From: JAOUEA01 sp963810945
GTDB lineage: Bacteria > Actinomycetota > UBA4738 > HRBIN12
Assembly (NCBI GenBank): GCA_963810945.1
Contig: CAWEPI010000013.1
Span: forward strand, 65,416 to 129,415
DNA length: 64,000 bases
Reading direction: 5' to 3'
Of this stretch, positions 50,324 through 59,877 are shown one piece after another. The number at the start of each line of letters is the position of its first letter. Positions within the stretch are counted from its first letter, which is position 1. Position numbers and translations under genes: made by a program. The notes beneath the pieces are model-generated. The model was not told the DNA's origin, searched no databases, and worked only from the letters and a program-made list of their open reading frames with translations.

Positions 50324-51793
50324 ATGGCCGACGTCGACGCCGCACGCCTCGAACTGGAAGCCGCGCTGGGCGTCGCCGAGGTGCTCTCCGACCCCCTCGC
50401 GCGCAAGCTCTACAGCCGTGACGCCTCCCTCGTGGAAGGTGGATGCGCGCTCGTGGCCTTCCCCCACACCACCGAGGACATCCAGACCTGCGTCCGCGTG
50501 GCGGCGACGCACGGCCTCCCGGTCGTTCCCCGCGGATCGGGGACGGGGCTCGCCGGCGCCGCCACCCCCATCGGCGATGCCCTCGTCGTGGTCACCGCGA
50601 AGATGCAGCGGATCCTCGAGGTGCGGCCCGAGGACCGGCTCGCGTGGGTGGAGCCCGGCCTCTTCAACCTCGACCTCGCCACCGCGCTCGCGCCGAGCGG
50701 GTTCACCTACGCGCCCGACCCCTCGTCGCAGCAGACCTCGTCGATCGGGGGCAACGTGAACACGAACGCGGGCGGCCCGCACTGCCTCGCGTACGGCGTC
50801 ACGTCGGCGCACATCCTCGGGCTCGACGTGGTCCTGCCCGACGGGACCCTGGAACGCTTCGGCAGCGAGGGCCCCGAGGCGGCCGGCTACGACCTGCGCG
50901 GTGTGGTGGTGGGCAGCGAGGGCACGCTGGGCGTCGTGGCCCGCGTGTGCGTGCGGCTCACCCCGCTCCCGGCGTCCGTGCGGACGATGCTCCTCGACTT
51001 CACCTCGGTGGAGGACGCCGCGTCCACGGTCTCGGCCATCATCGCCGCCGGCGTCGTGCCCGCCGCGGTCGAGATGATGGACCACGGCATCGTGGTGGCG
51101 GCGGAGAACTTCGCCCACGCGGGCTACCCCACCGACGCCGCGGCGATCCTGATCGTCGAGGTCGACGGCATCGCCGAGGCCGTGGAGGCGCAGACGCGCG
51201 CCGTGGAGGCGGCGGCCCATGCGCACGACGTCCGCACGATCCGCGTGGCCGCCGACGACGCCGAGCGCGCGCTGATCTGGAAGGGACGCAAGTCCGCGTT
51301 CGGCGCGGTGGCGCAGATCGCGCCCCACTACCACCTGCACGACTGCGTGGTGCCGCGCACGAAGCTCCCCGAGATCCTCACCGGCGTGTACGCGATCGCC
51401 GAACGCTACGGGCTCATCGTCACCAACGTCTTCCACGCCGGCGACGGCAACCTCCATCCGCTCTTCTCGTTCGACCGCAGCGTGCCGGGCACGCTGGAGC
51501 GCGTCCTCGAGGCGAGCGACGAGCTCGTGCGCCTCTGCGTCGATGCGGGCGGCGCCCTGAGCGGCGAGCACGGCATCGGCATCGAGAAGCGTGACTTCAT
51601 GTCCCTGGTGTTCTCGGCCGAGGACCTCGACGCGCAGGCGTGCCTGCGGGCGGCGTTCGACCCCGACGGCCGCATGAACCCCCAGAAGGTCCTCCCCGAC
51701 GGCGCGCGCTGCGGCGACTACGCCGTTGCCGCCGCCGGCACGGACGACGCGGCCGCGGCGGCCGCCTCGCTCCCGGAGGGATCGTGGATCTGA
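50324..51793 (+). CDS. glcD: Glycolate oxidase-type FAD-linked subunit GlcD
   Basis: Oxidises 2-hydroxy acids (glycolate, lactate) with FAD. The 489-residue PCMH-type flavoprotein has LPVVPRGSGTGLAGAATPIG, YAPDPSSQQTSSIGGNVNTN, AGGPHCLAYGVTSAHILGLD and VVGSEGTLGVVARVCVRLTP. The C-terminal lid motifs are TNVFHAGDGNLHPLFSFDR and GGALSGEHGIGIEKRDFM. All cofactor and substrate histidines are present. Its end overlaps the glcE start by 10 bases, and the Fe-S subunit GlcF lies 5.2 kb downstream instead of adjacent. Confidence 0.93.
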   Translation: MADVDAARLELEAALGVAEVLSDPLARKLYSRDASLVEGGCALVAFPHTTEDIQTCVRVAATHGLPVVPRGSGTGLAGAATPIGDALVVVTAKMQRILEVRPEDRLAWVEPGLFNLDLATALAPSGFTYAPDPSSQQTSSIGGNVNTNAGGPHCLAYGVTSAHILGLDVVLPDGTLERFGSEGPEAAGYDLRGVVVGSEGTLGVVARVCVRLTPLPASVRTMLLDFTSVEDAASTVSAIIAAGVVPAAVEMMDHGIVVAAENFAHAGYPTDAAAILIVEVDGIAEAVEAQTRAVEAAAHAHDVRTIRVAADDAERALIWKGRKSAFGAVAQIAPHYHLHDCVVPRTKLPEILTGVYAIAERYGLIVTNVFHAGDGNLHPLFSFDRSVPGTLERVLEASDELVRLCVDAGGALSGEHGIGIEKRDFMSLVFSAEDLDAQACLRAAFDPDGRMNPQKVLPDGARCGDYAVAAAGTDDAAAAAASLPEGSWI

Positions 51794-52819
51794 TCCACCC
51801 CCACACCAAGGCCGACGTGGCCGACGCGCTGCGCGCCGCGAGCGCCGACCATCAACGCATCCTTCCGGTGGGCGGACGCCACCACATGGACCGGGGCAAC
51901 CCCTGCGAGTTCGACGCCGAGCTCTGGACGACGTACCTCGACGACGTGGTGGCCTACGAGCCCGCCGAGATGCTCGTGGTCGTCGAGGCGGGGATGCGCT
52001 GCGGCGCCCTCGCGGAGCTCCTCGCCGCGAACGGTCAGGAGTGGCCCGTCGACGCCCCGCCGGAGGCCACGGTGGGCGGCGTGATCGCGGCCGGCGTCTC
52101 GTCGCCCAGGCGGCTCCGGGTGGGCCACGTCCGCGACACCGTCACCGAGATGGAGCTCGTCACCGGCGACGGCCGCCTGATCAAGAGCGGCGCGCGCACG
52201 GTGAAGAACGTGACCGGCTACGACGTCCACCGGCTGGCCACCGGCTCGCTGGGGACGCTCGGCGTGATCGTGCAGGTGGCGCTGAAGATCCGCCCCCTGC
52301 CGGAGGCCTCGGCGTCCCTCGCCTCGGTGGAGGGCGGGTTCGGCGCGGCGCGCGCGATCGCCGACGCGGTGCCCGGTGCCGCGTCGATCCTCGCGCGGCC
52401 GAAGGAGCGTGACGGTGCGGCTCGAGGGGTGGGCCGACGAGGTGGCGGCGATGGAGACCGCGGCGCGCGCGGCCGTGCCGATGCAGGAGGGCGCCGTCGC
52501 CCTCGATGGGGTGGACGACGGGACCACGATCCTGGAGGCGTCGGTCCCCCCCTCGCGGCTCGATGCGCTCGTCGAGGGGCGGTCGGGATGGAGCGCGCTG
52601 GTCGGGGTGGGCATCGCGTGGATGGCCGCGCACACCCCCGAGGAGATCGACGCGATCCGGGAACGGGCGGCCGAGCTCGGGGGGATCGCCCCCGCGGTCC
52701 GCGGCCCGGGCGGGCTCGGCGACGCGACGGTCCCGGGCCTCGAGATCCACCGCCGGCTGAAGGCCGCGTTCGATCCCGCGGGGGTGCTCGCGCCAGGACG
52801 CTTCTGGGGCGGCATCTGA
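51784..52819 (+). CDS. glcE: Glycolate oxidase FAD-binding subunit GlcE (one frameshift)
   Basis: The second flavin subunit of the membrane-associated glycolate oxidase. GTG 51784, with GGAGG four bases upstream, lies inside the glcD end. The PCMH fold has RILPVGGRHHMDRGNPCEF, EMLVVVEAGMRCGALAELLA, PEATVGGVIAAGVSSPRRLR, RTVKNVTGYDVHRLATGSLG and TLGVIVQVALKIRPLPEA. The frame changes near 52405 (ILARPKER then TVRLEGWADEVAAMETAARA). The tail GLEIHRRLKAAFDPAGVLAP is typical. Corrected length is about 344 residues. Confidence 0.88.
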
Positions 52820-52851
52820 GCCGGCGCATGCTCGTGCGCCATACTGCGGGC

Positions 52852-53883
52852 ATGCGGAGAGCCGTGAGCGTCGCCCTCGCCGTGGCCGTCGCCCTCGGGT
52901 GGGCGGCCACGGCGGCGACCGCGTTGGGGCCGCCCGTGGTGGCCTACGACACGAACGCGGGCGCGGTCCGCACCGCGGCCCTCGACGGGACCGTCGCCTC
53001 CTCGGTGGCGAACCGCTCGCCGTACCTGTCGCTCAGCGGCGGGGTGCTCGCGAGCGCCCGGCCCACCGCGAGCGGGGGCAGCAAGGTGATCGGCACGGAC
53101 GCGGTGACCGGAGCCGCCCTGTTCACGATCAACGACGCGTTCTTCCCCTTGATCGCCGGCCACGGTTCGCGCGTCGTGTTCCTGCCCGACGGCAACGCGA
53201 GCGGCCCCGGCGATCGCGATCCCACCCTCAACTCCGTCTGGTACCGCGACGTCGCGAGCGCCAAGGAGCACCGCCTCGTGCGGTTCACGGACAGCGACCG
53301 GATCCCGCTGAACCTCGCGGCCTCGCCGAACGGGCGCCTCGTCGCCGTCACGCAGGGCAACGACCAGGATCTCTTCCAGTGGGACATCTGGACCGCGCGC
53401 ACCGACATCCACCGCGTGCGCCGCCTGACGACCGACGGCATGTCGATCTACCCCTCGTTCAGCCCGGCGGGCACCAAGATCGCGTTCACGAAGAAGGACG
53501 GGACGAAGGCCTGCAGCGGCTCGATCTGGATCATGGACACCGACGGCACCCACGTGCACCGGGTCGTCGCGGCGCGCTGTGCCCGGGTCCTCCTGCGCCC
53601 GGTCTGGCTCGACGCCCACACGCTGGTGGCCTGGAGCTGGGGGACGCACGGGGTCAAGGGCCTCGTGAAGATCGCCCTGCCGTCGGGGGCCGTCACGCCG
53701 CTGGTGCCCGGCAAGGTCTTCGATTACTCCGTCTCCCGTGCGCTCGGCACGATGGCGGTCCGGTTCCTCGACGGATCGATCTCCCTCTACGACATCTCGT
53801 CGGGGACGCTCACGGCGATGCCGGGGGCGGAGCCGAAGGGCGCGCGGGTCTTCCTCTCGGGCGCGCTCGAGCTCGCCTACTGA
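52852..53883 (+). CDS. Secreted WD40/TolB-like beta-propeller protein
   Basis: A 343-residue protein with a cleavable signal peptide (MRRAVSVALAVAVALGWAAT). Repeats of TolB type follow: PLNLAASPNGRLVAVTQGND, SIYPSFSPAGTKIAFTKKDG and TKACSGSIWIMDTDGTHVHR. The SPxGxxIAF...IW...DG pattern marks PD40 blades. Two Cys near 225-240 may form a disulphide. Likely a secreted binding or sensing propeller; no partner is obvious. It follows glcE by 32 bases and overlaps the converging aminotransferase gene by 7 bases. Confidence 0.8.
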   Translation: MRRAVSVALAVAVALGWAATAATALGPPVVAYDTNAGAVRTAALDGTVASSVANRSPYLSLSGGVLASARPTASGGSKVIGTDAVTGAALFTINDAFFPLIAGHGSRVVFLPDGNASGPGDRDPTLNSVWYRDVASAKEHRLVRFTDSDRIPLNLAASPNGRLVAVTQGNDQDLFQWDIWTARTDIHRVRRLTTDGMSIYPSFSPAGTKIAFTKKDGTKACSGSIWIMDTDGTHVHRVVAARCARVLLRPVWLDAHTLVAWSWGTHGVKGLVKIALPSGAVTPLVPGKVFDYSVSRALGTMAVRFLDGSISLYDISSGTLTAMPGAEPKGARVFLSGALELAY

Positions 53884-55046
53884 ACCAGCGTCCGCAGACG
53901 CTCCCCCGCCGCCTCGAGCGTCTCGATCTGCTTGCAGAACGCGAACCGCAGCAGGTGGGAACCGTCGGCGGGCCGCGAGAAGAAGGACGAGCCCGGCACC
54001 GTCGCCACGCCCACCTCCTCCACGAGGTGCTCGGCGGTGGCGACGTCGTCGCCGAGCCCGAGGTGCGATGCGTCGGCCATCACGTAGTACGCGCCCGCGG
54101 GCGGCGATGCCTCGAAGCCGGTGTCGGCGAGGATGCGCATCATCACGTCGCGCCGCTCGGCGTAGCCCGCTGCTGTCTCTTCGTAGTACGCCGGCGGCAG
54201 CGCCAGTGCGGTGATCCCCGCCAGCTGCAGCGGCGCCGCGGCGGCCACCGTGAGGAAGTCGTGCACGGGGCGGATGCCCGCCATCAGCGCGCTCGGCGCG
54301 ACCGCCCAGCCCACGCGCCAACCCGTCACGGCGTACGTCTTGGAGAGCGCGCTGATCGTGACGGTGCGCTCGGCCATCCCCTCCAGCGAGGCGATGGGCA
54401 CGTGCTCGGCGCCGTCGTAGAGGATGTGCTCGTAGATCTCGTCGGTGACGGCGAACGCGTCGTAGCGCATGCAGAGGTCCGCGATCGCGCGGAGCTCCTC
54501 GCGGGAGAAGACCTTGCCTGTGGGGTTGTTGGGCGTGTTGATCACGATGGCGCGCGTGCGGTCGTTGAACGCGGCGCGCAACTCGGCCTCGTCGAAGGTC
54601 CAGTCGGGCGGACGGAGCGACACCACCCGCGGCGCGGCGCCCGCGAGGATCGCGTCCGGCCCGTAGTTCTCGTAGAACGGCTCGAAGAGGACGACCTCGT
54701 CGCCCGCGTCGAGGAGCCCCAGCAGCGTGGCGATCATCGCCTCGGTGGAGCCGCAGGTGACGCAGATCTCGGTCTCCGGATCCACGGCCATCCCGTAGTC
54801 GCGCGCGTACTTGGCCGCGATCGCCTCGCGGAAGCCCGGGTCGCCCCACGTCACCGGGTACTGGTTGTGATCGTCGGCGATGGCCTGGGCGGCCGCGACC
54901 TTGATCGCCTCCGGCGCCGGGAAGTCGGGGTACCCCTGCCCCAGGTTGATCGCGCCGTGGACGGCCGCGAGCCTCGTCATCTCGCGGATCACCGACTCGG
55001 TGAACGACGAGGCCTTGATCGAGGCGCGCAGTCTGGAGACGCTCAT
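53877..55046 (-). CDS. Class I/II PLP aminotransferase (kynurenine/methionine aminotransferase-like)
   Basis: A 389-residue fold-type I aminotransferase. The segments are AINLGQGYPDFPAPEAIKVA, NQYPVTWGDPGFREAIAAKY and CVTCGSTEAMIATLLGLLDA, then AIVINTPNNPTGKVFSREEL, AFAVTDEIYEHILYDG, the PLP-Lys motif SALSKTYAVTGWRVGWAVAP and SHLLRFAFCK. The LGQGYPDF opening and YITCGST-like loop fit the MtnE/YbdL/kynurenine-aminotransferase branch. Start ATG 55046 precedes the conserved SRLRASI segment. Tryptophan 2,3-dioxygenase is two genes away on the same strand, so kynurenine to kynurenate is a reasonable but unproven role. Confidence 0.9.
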   Translation of the reverse strand: MSVSRLRASIKASSFTESVIREMTRLAAVHGAINLGQGYPDFPAPEAIKVAAAQAIADDHNQYPVTWGDPGFREAIAAKYARDYGMAVDPETEICVTCGSTEAMIATLLGLLDAGDEVVLFEPFYENYGPDAILAGAAPRVVSLRPPDWTFDEAELRAAFNDRTRAIVINTPNNPTGKVFSREELRAIADLCMRYDAFAVTDEIYEHILYDGAEHVPIASLEGMAERTVTISALSKTYAVTGWRVGWAVAPSALMAGIRPVHDFLTVAAAAPLQLAGITALALPPAYYEETAAGYAERRDVMMRILADTGFEASPPAGAYYVMADASHLGLGDDVATAEHLVEEVGVATVPGSSFFSRPADGSHLLRFAFCKQIETLEAAGERLRTLVQ

Positions 55047-55111
55047 GGCAGGTGGCGCGATGATAGCGCCGCCGATCGGTCGGCCCGCGCCCGTCGCGCT
55101 ACGGTGGAGGG

Positions 55112-56095
55112 GTGACCCACGCACGGGGACTTCCCTCGCTGGTCGTGGCGCTCGCGCTCCTGGGCGCCGCGTGCTCTTCCGGGACTCCGGCGGCCGCCTC
55201 CACGGCACCGCCACCGTCGGCATCCGGGCACGCCACCCCGACCCCGATCCCCATGTCCTCCCAACCCTCGAAGATCGTGCTGATCGTGATGGAGAACCAC
55301 GGCTACGACGAGATCGTCGGCAACCGGGACGCCCGGTTCATCAACGACACGATCGTCCCGGCATCGCTGAGCCTCACGGACATGCACGCCGACGCCCACC
55401 CGTCGCTGCCCAACTACGTCTGGATGGCCGCCGGCGACGCGTGCGGCGCCACCTCCGACAGCGACTGGGGCCGGACGTGCCGCAGCGTGTACGACCAGAT
55501 GCTGGGCGCAGGGGTGCCCTGGACCGTCTACGCCGAGGGCTACCCGGGAGGCCCCACGGCGTGCAGCCTCGTCGACTACTCCGATGCGAGCACGCTCGAC
55601 TACGCGCGCAAGCACGACCCGCCGCTGCTCTTCGCCTCGACGTCGGCCGGAGCCGCCTGCAACGAGCACGTGCGGAACGTGCCGGGGGACGTCGTCGCGG
55701 ACGGCGCCCCACCCACGGCCGGCTTCGCGGGCCTCACGTTGCCGGCGTTCACCGTGGTGATCCCCAACCAGTGTCACGACATGCACGACGAAGCCTCGGA
55801 ATGCGGCGCGGCAGGTGGAGGGGTCGCGGGCGGCGATCGCTGGCTCGAGCTCAACTGGCCCGATCTCCTCGCCGACGCCGGACCGCACGGCGTCGTGATC
55901 CTCACCTGGGACGAGTCCGAGAGCGGCGACGCGCCCATCCCGACCTTCATCGCGGGCCAGGCGATCACGGGTGGGACGACGGACGCGAACCGCTACGACC
56001 ACGCGTCGACGCTGCGCGCGATCGAGGACGCGTTCGGGCTGCCGTGCCTCGCCGGAGCCTGCGACGCGCGCCCCCTGCCGATCGCGGGGCGCTAG
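55112..56095 (+). CDS. Phosphoesterase-family lipoprotein (acid phosphatase / phospholipase C-like)
   Basis: A 327-residue extracytoplasmic enzyme of the PF04185-type phosphoesterase family. GTG 55112 opens a lipoprotein signal (LVVALALLGAAC). After a Ser/Pro/Thr linker comes the metal-site motif KIVLIVMENHGYDEIVGN. The active loop is DAHPSLPNYVWMAAGDAC, where the nucleophile Ser/Thr is expected. VVIPNQCHDMHDEASECG and the late metal ligands VVILTWDESESGD and DANRYDHASTLRAIEDAFGL follow. Members cleave phosphate esters at the cell surface. It lies between the aminotransferase and dioxygenase genes but in opposite orientation. Confidence 0.87.
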   Translation: MTHARGLPSLVVALALLGAACSSGTPAAASTAPPPSASGHATPTPIPMSSQPSKIVLIVMENHGYDEIVGNRDARFINDTIVPASLSLTDMHADAHPSLPNYVWMAAGDACGATSDSDWGRTCRSVYDQMLGAGVPWTVYAEGYPGGPTACSLVDYSDASTLDYARKHDPPLLFASTSAGAACNEHVRNVPGDVVADGAPPTAGFAGLTLPAFTVVIPNQCHDMHDEASECGAAGGGVAGGDRWLELNWPDLLADAGPHGVVILTWDESESGDAPIPTFIAGQAITGGTTDANRYDHASTLRAIEDAFGLPCLAGACDARPLPIAGR

Positions 56096-56898
56096 AGCCG
56101 GCTCCGCAACCCCCAGAGCTCCGGGAAGAACCGCTTGTCGAGGGTGGAGCGTAGGTACCCCACCCCGCTGCTCCCGCCGGTCCCACGCTTCGCGCCGATC
56201 TCGCGCTCCACCATCAAGACGTGGAGGTAGCGCCATCGGGCCACCGCCTCGTCGTGGTCGAGCAGCCCCTCGCTCACGACGAAGAGATCGGGCCGATCGC
56301 GCGCCATCGTGACGAGCGAGGTCGACCGGGCGTCCTCGTCGTCGGCGGGCATCGGGAGGCCGGCGCCCTCCAGCAGGGCGCAGAACCCGTCCCAGAGGGT
56401 CGGCTCGTCGAGCCGGCGCTGCATCCGCGCGCGCTCGTCCGGCGAGGCAGCGAGGTCGTCGAGGAACCGCGCGTCCTTCAGGCCGCTCAGGAACTCCAGC
56501 TCGCGGAACTGCGCGGACTGGAACCCGCTCGCGGGCGTGAGCAGCGCCCGGAACTCCAGGAAGTCCTGCGGGCTCATCGTCTGGAGCACCTCGATGTGCT
56601 CGATCAGGACCCGCTCGATCGCGTGCACGCGCACGAGGTAGTGACGGCTGCGCTCCGTGTCGCCCGCGAGCATCAGGTCGCGCACCGACCCGAGCTCGAA
56701 CAGCACCTGCTTGAACCAGAGCTCGTAGGCCTGGTGCACGACGATGAAGAGCAGCTCGTCGTGCACCGGCGGATCCGAACGGAGCTGCTGGAGGTCGAGG
56801 AGCTCGGGGATCTTGAGGTAGGTGCCGTAGGTGACGCCGCTCTCCGTGACGTCCGCGAGCGCGCCGAACCGCCGCTCGCGCCCGCCCTCGTCCACCAT
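56092..56898 (-). CDS. kynA: Tryptophan 2,3-dioxygenase
   Basis: A heme enzyme that opens the indole ring of tryptophan to N-formylkynurenine. The 268-residue chain has VTYGTYLKIPELLDLQQLRS, VHDELLFIVVHQAYELWFKQ, RVLIEHIEVLQTMSPQDFLE, FRALLTPASGFQSAQFRELE and the C-terminal KRGTGGSSGVGYLRSTLDKR. The family substrate residues (Phe/His/Tyr/Arg in FIVVHQAYELWFKQ, and the late GTGGSSG loop) are intact, and the His in VARWRYLHVLMVE fits the heme-ligand region. ATG 56898 matches the family start. The 3' end overlaps the converging phosphoesterase gene by 4 bases. Kynureninase and formamidase are not in the window. Confidence 0.95.
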   Translation of the reverse strand: MVDEGGRERRFGALADVTESGVTYGTYLKIPELLDLQQLRSDPPVHDELLFIVVHQAYELWFKQVLFELGSVRDLMLAGDTERSRHYLVRVHAIERVLIEHIEVLQTMSPQDFLEFRALLTPASGFQSAQFRELEFLSGLKDARFLDDLAASPDERARMQRRLDEPTLWDGFCALLEGAGLPMPADDEDARSTSLVTMARDRPDLFVVSEGLLDHDEAVARWRYLHVLMVEREIGAKRGTGGSSGVGYLRSTLDKRFFPELWGLRSRL

Positions 56899-57001
56899 GG
56901 GCCGCACCGTAGGTCCGGCGGCCGGTTCGGTCAACCGGGCCCGGGGCCCGTGGCGCCGCCCCTTCGCGGACAGCCCCGCGGCCGCGTGTGAGGATGGTGA
57001 G

Positions 57002-58306
57002 ATGGACCCCGAAGGACCCGCGACGGACGCCGCCCGGACGCCGCTCGGAACGGATCTCCCCGTCGGCACCCGGTTCATCGGGGCGCCGATGGGAGCGCCG
57101 CGCTGGGTCGGCGCCGATCACCCCGCGGCCGTCGACCTCGACGCGTGCGTCGCGTGCGGGCTCTGCCTCCCCCACTGCCCCACCTACCGGCTGACGGGCG
57201 AGGAGTCGGCGTCCCCGCGCGGACGGATCGCCGCGATGCGCGCGGTGGCGGACGGCGCCGCGTCGGTCGACGACCGGTTCCGCGAGTTCACCGACCTGTG
57301 CCTGGTCTGCCGCGCGTGCGAGGACGTCTGCCCGTCGCACGTGCCCTTCGGGCGGATGATGGAGCACGCGCGCACCGAGACCGAGGCCCTCCGCCCCTGG
57401 AGCCACCGCCAGGCGCGCCGCCTGGGTCTCGACGTGATGCTCTCCCGCAAGAAGCTGCTCTGGGCGGCGGCCCTCGTCCAACCGCTCGTGACCCCGTTCC
57501 TGCCGAGGCGCGTCCGCGCCATCACGCCGCGCCCGAGCGAGCGCTTCCGGCGGATGCCCGCGGTGACCGAGCCGCCGGAGGGCGTGGAGCGCCGCGGCTC
57601 GGTGGCGCTGCTGACGGGCTGCGTGCAGGATCGGTGGTTCCGCGACGTGAACCGCGCGAGCGTGCGCGTGCTGGCCCGCAACGGCTGGACCGTCACGATC
57701 CCCCGCGCGCAGCAGTGCTGCGGGGCCCTGCCCGCCCACAACGGCAGGCTGGGGACCGCGCGCCGCCTGGCGCGCCGCAACGCGCGGGCGTTCGCCGGCG
57801 CCGACCGGGTGATCGTGAACGCCGCGGGTTGCGGGGCGCACATGCAGAGCTACGGCGAGCTCGTCGCCGGCACCGACCTCCCCGTCGAGGACCTGATGGT
57901 GTTCCTGGATCGCGAGGGGCTCGCCGAGGACCCGCCCGCGCTCGCGCCCACGCGCGTGGCCTACCACGACGCATGTCACGCGCTGCGCGCGCAGCACGTC
58001 CACGACCAGCCGCGCCGCGTGCTCCGCCGCATCGGCGGCGTCGAGGTCGTCGAGATCCCCGACGGCGACCGGTGTTGCGGCGCCGCCGGCCTCTACAACG
58101 TCACGGAGCCCGAGATGGCCGGCCGCCTGATGCAGGCCAAGGCCGACGCCGTGCGGGCGACCGGCGCGACGATGATCGCCAGCGCCAACCCGGGGTGCTC
58201 GATGCAGATCGCGGCCGGCCTCCGGGCGATGGGGGAACCGGGTGAGGTCGTGCACCCCGTGCAGCTGCTCGATCGGGCCTACGAGGGGGAGCCCCGCGCG
58301 ACCTGA
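57002..58306 (+). CDS. glcF: Glycolate oxidase iron-sulfur subunit GlcF-like
   Basis: The electron-transfer subunit pairing with GlcD and GlcE. The 434-residue protein has two 4Fe-4S motifs, CVACGLCLPHCPTYRL and CLVCRACEDVCPSHVP, near residues 48 and 102. Two cysteine-rich CCG modules follow: RAQQCCGALPAHNGRLGTA and DGDRCCGAAGLYNVTEPEMA. AAGCGAHMQSYGEL, YHDACHALRAQHVHDQPRR and ASANPGCSMQIAAGL add further Cys ligands. All iron-sulfur and heterodisulfide-reductase-like cysteines are present. It is separated from glcDE by four genes on mixed strands. ATG 57002; no strong ribosome site. Confidence 0.9.
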   Translation: MDPEGPATDAARTPLGTDLPVGTRFIGAPMGAPRWVGADHPAAVDLDACVACGLCLPHCPTYRLTGEESASPRGRIAAMRAVADGAASVDDRFREFTDLCLVCRACEDVCPSHVPFGRMMEHARTETEALRPWSHRQARRLGLDVMLSRKKLLWAAALVQPLVTPFLPRRVRAITPRPSERFRRMPAVTEPPEGVERRGSVALLTGCVQDRWFRDVNRASVRVLARNGWTVTIPRAQQCCGALPAHNGRLGTARRLARRNARAFAGADRVIVNAAGCGAHMQSYGELVAGTDLPVEDLMVFLDREGLAEDPPALAPTRVAYHDACHALRAQHVHDQPRRVLRRIGGVEVVEIPDGDRCCGAAGLYNVTEPEMAGRLMQAKADAVRATGATMIASANPGCSMQIAAGLRAMGEPGEVVHPVQLLDRAYEGEPRAT

Positions 58307-58309
58307 GCC

Positions 58310-59738
58310 TCAGCGGTTGCGGGCGTGGTAGATGCGCGCCATCCGCAGGACGCCCGCGGGCATCGCCTGGACGCCGAAGCCGCCGGAGGCCAGCGCCGCC
58401 ATCAGGCCGCCCGTCGATCCGGGGTCGGTGAGCGACGCGTCCATCGCCTGGCGCGCCTGCAGCGACGAGACCAGCTGGGTGAGACCCGACGCGCCGGCCG
58501 CCGGCGCGAGCGTGCGCCCGACCCCGAGGTGATGCTTGTTGTACGGCAGCGGCACGGACTCGTTGTCCGGACCGGGCAGGACGAGCACGGCGCTCGTGAC
58601 GGGCCGCTCCCCCGAGTAGTCGGAGGGGTGCGAGACGACGCCGCGCCCCGCCACCCACATCGTGGCGCCGCCGCCGCCGTCGAGGTTGAGCGCGTAGGTG
58701 GCGCCCAGCTGCACCATGTAGCGCGCGAAGCCGATCAGCGTCATCCCCGCGGACTGGCGGCTCCGCCCGTCCACCACGACGAGGAGCACCTTGCCGTCGG
58801 CCGTGATGCCGATGCCGGTACGCGGGTTGCGCGAGCAGAAGTACGAGCTGCAGTTGGCCGGCGCCACCGCGACGCCGTTGTCGACGAGCAGCGGCATGCC
58901 GCCCACCGTGTCCATCACGCCGGCCCATCCGAACGACCACGTGAGCCGGACGATCTGGCCCTTCAGCGCGTGCTTGATCGCGGCCGCGCCCGCACCCGTG
59001 AGCCCCGCGGAGAGCACCACGGTGCCGGGCTTCACCGTCATCCGCTTGGTCGCGCAGCGGAGCCGGTCCACGGCGTAGTCGCGGTAGACCCCGACGTTGC
59101 CGGCGCCCCAATGGAGCTTGCCCGCGATCTTCAGCCGCATCGAGCACGCGTGCGTGGGCGGCCGCTCCGCCCTCCCCCCGTACCCGGTGAAGGCCGCCAT
59201 CTCACCCTTCGACGGGTTGGCCGGTGTTGAAGCCGATCAGCGGGAACTTCGTCTGGGTCGTCAGGTTCGCTCCCGTCACGGTGGACTTCTGGTCCGCCAG
59301 GTACTCCTTCGTCTCGTCCTGGGAGATGGCGAAGCTGGCGCCGCCCTGCAGGCCGAGCTGGCGGAGCGTGCCGTCCTCCTGGAAGGGATGCAGCGGACGA
59401 CCGGGGTCGATCGTGAAGTCGCCGTTGATCGCGGCCAGGGCGCCGTGCGCCGCTCCGATCGCGCTCGTCCGCGCGTAGGCGCCCATCGCCTTGCCGGCGG
59501 TGGCGACGTCGATCGAGACCGCCTGCGTCGGGTCGACCGTGAGCACGTAGACGCGGCTGGGACCCGTGGGATCGACGGCCTCCGTCAAGGTGAGTCCGGG
59601 CGCGAGTGTCGTGATCGTGGGCGGAGCTGCCGGAGCGGTGGGCGAGGCCTGCACGGAGGCCGGCGCCCAGACGGCGGCCGCGACCACCAGGCCTGCGAGG
59701 GAGAGCCAGAGGGGCGCGATCCGACGGGTGCCTCGCAT
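58310..59738 (-). CDS. Phosphodiester glycosidase (NAGPA-domain) exported protein, frameshifted
   Basis: Two back-to-back minus-strand frames make one family member. The first (59738-59202) has a signal peptide (RRIAPLWLSLAGLVVAAAVW) and the N-terminal strands VYVLTVDPTQAVSIDVATAG, GALAAINGDFTIDPGRPLHP. The second (59200-58310) has VVLSAGLTGAGAAAIKHAL, PRTGIGITADGKVLLVVVDG, GMTLIGFARYMVQLGATYAL and NLDGGGGATMWVAG, the PF09992 hallmark. At 59203 an extra T turns VEGE-M into a stop, so one base divides them. Combined, about 475 residues. The family removes GlcNAc from phosphodiesters or acts on wall polymers. A genuine two-gene split is possible but unlikely. Confidence 0.82.
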
Positions 59739-59877
59739 TGACTAGTCATCGGTCGCACGACGATCGAACTTGAAACCGTCGTGATGCCTGCGGTGCAGTT
59801 GATCTGGTGACTGCCTTGACCTCCTGGACGCGCGCGCCTACCGTCGAGCGGCCCACCCCCATACGGAGGACCCCAGG

